Shown here piece after piece: positions 41,821-43,539 of a stretch of 43,539 nucleotides of DNA. Position numbers and translations under genes: made by a program. Source of the DNA: Deltaproteobacteria bacterium (GTDB taxonomy: Bacteria; Desulfobacterota; DSM-4660; Desulfatiglandales; HGW-15); the NCBI GenBank assembly GCA_016932115.1, contig JAFGDM010000104.1, positions 1 to 43,539 of the forward strand, in the 5' to 3' direction. Each line of letters opens with the position of its first letter. Position 1 is the stretch's first letter. The notes under the pieces were generated by a model. It was not told the DNA's origin. It made no database searches and saw only the letters and a list, made by a program, of their open reading frames with translations.

Positions 41821-43530
41821 TCAGTTCACGTCCCCTTTCGGCAAGGAATAAGGCTCGTAGTCCTTCGAACTGTAATGCTTTTTCATGAGATCGTTGATAT
41901 ACTTTTCCATGTTCGTCACCGCTTCCTTGGTAATCAGAAAGCTCTCCATCCCGGATCTGTCTTTGACCAGCTTGAGGCCGTACTCGAGCTTTTTGGCCAC
42001 TTGATAGGCAAGAACCCCTGCTTCTTGATCCGTTTCAATGGCTTTACGAATCAGTTCATCAATAGCTTCATCATCAAAGGTTACCTGGATGTCCGCCTCA
42101 TTGAACAGGGATGTTTCCTCTATTTTAATTTGCTCATAGATCGATTGAAACTCATCAAAAGCTGAATTCACATCGGAAATTCTCTTGAAATAGATTTTCG
42201 CTATGAGGCCGGCCCGAGTGGCCGTGATATCAAGTCCCGAGCGATTATAGAAGTCCTTTGCCCTTGCGAGAATGAAGGCTTTGAGGTTTTCGACCTCTTT
42301 CTCCACGGCCTTTTCGAATCGGACGGCCCGCGCGGAAGAATCGGGGTTTTCCACGAGGGCTTTAAGTTCTTTCTCAGGATCATCCACAAGTTCCGGGGTG
42401 ACCAGAAATCTTTTAATTGTCGTGGACGGCAATTGCTTTTCAAAGAGAAGAAGAACCTTTTCTATAGCGCTGACTAAAGCTCTGGCCCCGGTTTTTTCCT
42501 TTGCAGCCATTTCAGCGATTTTTACCAGGGCCTCTTCTTCAAACCTGACCACGATATCATAAGCTTTGAAATCCATGCGCTTGCTTAACGTGATAGGATT
42601 GTTGGGATTTTTAAGGATCTCTACAAGATCTTCTTTGGTAAGTTCGTCAAAGACAACGATAACCGGAAGTCGACCGACAAACTCCGACTCGAAACCGAAT
42701 TCCACCAAGTCCTGAGCCGTCACTTCCTTCAGGATTTCCCAAGGAATATCCGTTGGCCTCACATCTGCTTCAAACCCTATCCCTTGTTTCTGAAGTCGTT
42801 TCTTGATGATGCCCGCCAGTTCACCAAACGCACCGCTCATGATAAAAAGAATATTCTTGGTATTTACGAGCCGCTTTTCCTTTTTACCGGTCCTTCTGAA
42901 ATGCTCGATTGCCTGAATCTGCGAAACCGCATCGTGAGGAACCTTCAGGTCGACTTCGGTCTCCTCCATGGGTTTCAGGAGCGCTCTTTGGACTCCTGTG
43001 CGAGAAACATCATGACCTATGATGTTTCTCGCCGAGGCTATTTTGTCTATTTCGTCGATATAGATTATGCCGTGTTCGGCTAGGCTGATGTCGTCGTTGG
43101 CCTCGTAGACAAGATCCCGCACAAGATCCTCTACATCGCCGCCCACATACCCGGTCTCACTGAACTTGGTAGCATCCCCCTTTACAAAAGGCACGCCGAT
43201 TTTCTGAGCAATGAGTTTGACGATATATGTTTTTCCAACGCCGGTGGGACCCACCATCAGAATATTGTTTTTGATCATCCCCACGCCGGCCGACTTCTTT
43301 TTCCCTGAAACTTTTCTTAAATGCTTGATTCTGTTGAAATGCGTGCAAACTTTTGTAGCCAGGACTGCTTTAGCGCGGCGTTGTTTGACCACGAAACTGT
43401 CGAGGAACGCCTCGAGATCATCAGGAAGCATGTCGAATTTCACCGGACGGACTTTGGTGTCTCCCGATCGATTCTCCTCTGATTCCACCTCTTGTGCTTT
43501 TGGGAAAATGAAGGGAGAAATAATTCTCAC
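41821..43530 (-). CDS. ClpX-like AAA+ unfoldase lacking the zinc domain, with a C-terminal extension (5' end may lie beyond window)
   Basis: A 569-residue AAA+ ATPase close to ClpX. Walker A is GPTGVGKT (94-101), pore loop GYVG (127-130), Walker B IIYIDEID (155-162), an IGF tripeptide (251-253) where ClpX docks ClpP, and sensor-2 GAR (348-350). It lacks the ClpX N-terminal zinc-binding domain, and the RKH-loop region is replaced by a longer insert (about 188-225). The C-terminus runs about 170 residues past the usual ClpX end. Residues 324-392 (the AAA+ lid) and 479-550 look like two copies of one domain: both start DI-x-V-x-F with acidic residues and EA, and both end FL-V/I-T-x-E with V and EK following. 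The GTG at 43530 may not be the true start, since the frame is open to the window edge. It lies upstream of ahbC. Confidence 0.85.
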   Translation of the reverse strand: MRIISPFIFPKAQEVESEENRSGDTKVRPVKFDMLPDDLEAFLDSFVVKQRRAKAVLATKVCTHFNRIKHLRKVSGKKKSAGVGMIKNNILMVGPTGVGKTYIVKLIAQKIGVPFVKGDATKFSETGYVGGDVEDLVRDLVYEANDDISLAEHGIIYIDEIDKIASARNIIGHDVSRTGVQRALLKPMEETEVDLKVPHDAVSQIQAIEHFRRTGKKEKRLVNTKNILFIMSGAFGELAGIIKKRLQKQGIGFEADVRPTDIPWEILKEVTAQDLVEFGFESEFVGRLPVIVVFDELTKEDLVEILKNPNNPITLSKRMDFKAYDIVVRFEEEALVKIAEMAAKEKTGARALVSAIEKVLLLFEKQLPSTTIKRFLVTPELVDDPEKELKALVENPDSSARAVRFEKAVEKEVENLKAFILARAKDFYNRSGLDITATRAGLIAKIYFKRISDVNSAFDEFQSIYEQIKIEETSLFNEADIQVTFDDEAIDELIRKAIETDQEAGVLAYQVAKKLEYGLKLVKDRSGMESFLITKEAVTNMEKYINDLMKKHYSSKDYEPYSLPKGDVN

Positions 43531-43539
43531 CCGGTTTCC

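Overview
The window looks like a chromosomal segment of an anaerobic Desulfobacterota (former Deltaproteobacteria) bacterium. The reasons are a siroheme-dependent heme cluster (AhbC, HemB, AhbD and a siroheme decarboxylase) as in sulfate reducers, an oxygen-sensitive BadF/HgdC-type enzyme activator, a full branched-chain amino acid (Liv) ABC transporter, and Gram-negative envelope genes (lnt, lapA, lapB, a periplasmic amidase). Taxonomy is inferred from gene content only. I saw no insertion sequence, phage gene, rRNA or CRISPR array.

Left block (1-11862, all minus strand): a long translation/RNA operon reading tRNA-Gly, terminator, rimP, nusA, ylxR, infB, ylxP, rbfA, truB, rpsO, pnp, M16 peptidase, dut and an MBL-fold hydrolase that runs off the left edge. 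Genes are tightly packed, with many overlaps and non-ATG starts. The order matches the classical nusA-infB-pnp operon, including a tRNA and a terminator ahead of rimP.

Middle block (12072-24986): corC-lnt-prfB on the plus strand (prfB carries the programmed +1 frameshift). A minus-strand envelope/repair operon follows: phosphoesterase, HIT protein, lapA, lapB, mutS and a cell-wall amidase. Then come an FmdB-type zinc-ribbon protein (+), a UPF0280 protein (-) and a DUF3795 protein (-).

Metabolic block (24987-35686): an orphan 2-hydroxyacyl-CoA dehydratase/benzoyl-CoA reductase activator overlaps tail to tail with a ketoacyl synthase III-like gene. It is followed by ychF, a five-gene Liv operon with its own strong promoter and structured leader, a DUF1445 protein, and a divergent TAXI-type solute-binding protein.

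Right block (35829-43530): an NCS2 uracil/xanthine-type permease, a small unknown membrane protein, the heme cluster (minus strand), and a divergent ClpX-like AAA+ unfoldase at the right edge. The unfoldase seems to carry a second copy of its C-terminal lid domain. The most interesting items are this unfoldase beside the heme genes, the orphan TAXI protein paired with an NCS2 permease, and the repeated placement of terminator-like hairpins just ahead of start codons (rimP, ychF) or within a leader (livK).
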